A DNA stretch of 64,000 nucleotides from Plotosus lineatus. Lineage: Eukaryota; Chordata; Actinopteri; Siluriformes; Plotosidae. This document shows, piece after piece, positions 63,011 to 64,000 of this stretch (the stretch's first letter is position 1; every line of letters begins with the position of its first letter). The DNA is taken from NCBI GenBank assembly GCA_024760905.1, contig CM045731.1, positions 19,659,001 through 19,723,000 on the forward strand. Direction: 5' to 3'. Both the position numbers and the translations under genes were made by a program. A model generated the notes under the pieces. That model saw only the letters and a program-made list of their open reading frames with translations, made no database searches and was not told the DNA's origin.

Positions 63011-64000
63011 CTGAATGTCCATAGTAGTGTACCCATGGCTGTTTATTACAAGGGTAAAGGAGAGTTGTACTGTTGGTTCATGAGTTTCGTGAGTTTATTT
63101 GAGAGTGCTCTCCTTATAATCTTATAAACATGGCTCATTGCTAATGAATATGGGTTTACATGACTAGACAACCAAGTGAAACAATAAGGAATGAAGACAG
63201 TTTTTATGACCAATTTGAGCAGAGATGTGGCGCACTTGCCCTGACAGACACAGGACTGCGTACAGAGTCAGTCACAGATGAAAGGAGGCAGGTGTTCTTT
63301 AACTCTCTTTTGAGAGTGCACATTGCAGCTTATTTTTTCATTTTTTTAAGTTGTTTAATTCAGTAAATGATCAATAAATGTGGCGCGCTCCACCGAATGT
63401 GATAAAAATGCAACTCATTCGGATCTCCGATCCCTCAAGGAAACAAGTTAATGTTAAGTCCGGACCTCCGATCCGTCAAGCAGGTAAATGCGCTTTGAAT
63501 ACCCCGTCTCAAAAGCTCCGGCATCCGCGGAACTCACATTTGGCAGACCGCGCCACAAATGTGTGTTGTTTGTGTATGTGAGTGTGTGTATGAGAGAGAG
63601 AGTGAGAGTGTTTAAAATCAGGTTTTTATTCACAAGCTCACCGAAGCTTTCAGACATGAACAGAGTATTTATACCTTTTACAGTATTTATGAGTGGGGGG
63701 TCATAAAACTATAGAACCCTTGTATGTATGACCCAAGATATGAGACCAGTCCTGCCCAAGGTACGATCCCTGAGCTCTAAAGTTAAAAGAACAGCTGGAT
63801 AAACAGGACACACAAGTAGATGCAAGGAGCTGATTACAAAAACAAATGGTTCTTGACCATTTGGTAAGAGTTTCCCACAGGAAGAGGAACAACATATTGG
63901 ATATAATACTTATGAGAAGACTTTGTGTTTTTCCATAGGGAAACAAATATAAATGCATAATTAAAAGGATATCAAACACAAAAATAGAAATTACTGCAAC
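63011..64000. other. Unrecognised non-coding sequence
   Basis: No supported gene. There is a short GA/TG-rich stretch at 63560-63610. The frames present are short and resemble nothing I know. Confidence 0.4.

Overview
The window reads as repeat-rich nuclear DNA of a teleost-type fish. The evidence is the repeat repertoire: RTE-clade LINEs of the fish Rex3/Expander type, a DANA-like tRNA SINE, Tc1, hAT and pogo/Tigger-like DNA transposons, a sushi-like chromovirus, a Penelope-like element, gamma/epsilon-like endogenous retroviruses (ERVs) and many long CA and AT microsatellites. The species cannot be told from the sequence. No bacterial-type genes, rRNA, tRNA or CRISPR were seen.

The only likely host genes are three nearly identical intronless copies of a Golgi-type carbohydrate sulfotransferase of the CHST8-14 family (1868-2962, 14066-15160, 56263-57354, all +) and one broken fragment (9814-10203). 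They lie in a segmentally duplicated unit: a 5' flank starting with a GATCAA..TTTTATTCGATCAG segment, the gene, a shared 3' flank, a minus-strand RTE LINE and, in units 1 and 2, an ERV of family A. Unit 1 spans about 604-9628, unit 2 about 12951-23949 and unit 3 about 54850-59142. The catalytic two thirds of the gene is far more alike between copies than the stem region or the flanks.

Between and inside these units lie nested elements. Left part: ERV-A copy 1 (6316-9628) carrying a hAT element, a Tc1 relic, and a foldback element (11200-12946). Middle: ERV-A copy 2 (19265-23949), then ERV-C on the minus strand inside a Tigger-like element (23995-29067), then a nearly complete plus-strand RTE LINE cut by a solo LTR (30165-33925). 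From 35335 to 52150 there is a nest: a second LINE family, split by a minus-strand Ty3/Gypsy chromovirus (37469-51521), split by an unclassified insertion, split by the young ERV-B (41182-49409).

Right part: microsatellites, a Penelope-like fragment (53125-54505), CHST unit 3, and a third ERV-A relative (59143-62770) that keeps an in-frame UAG between gag and protease. The last kilobase has nothing I recognise.

The most interesting signals are: ERV-B, a mosaic, coding-defective provirus whose two LTRs differ by one substitution and one 2-base indel; tandem stem-loops with compensatory base changes in its leader; the 11-nt self-priming complementarity and matching TATA spacing of the chromovirus; and the pattern of divergence among the sulfotransferase copies.
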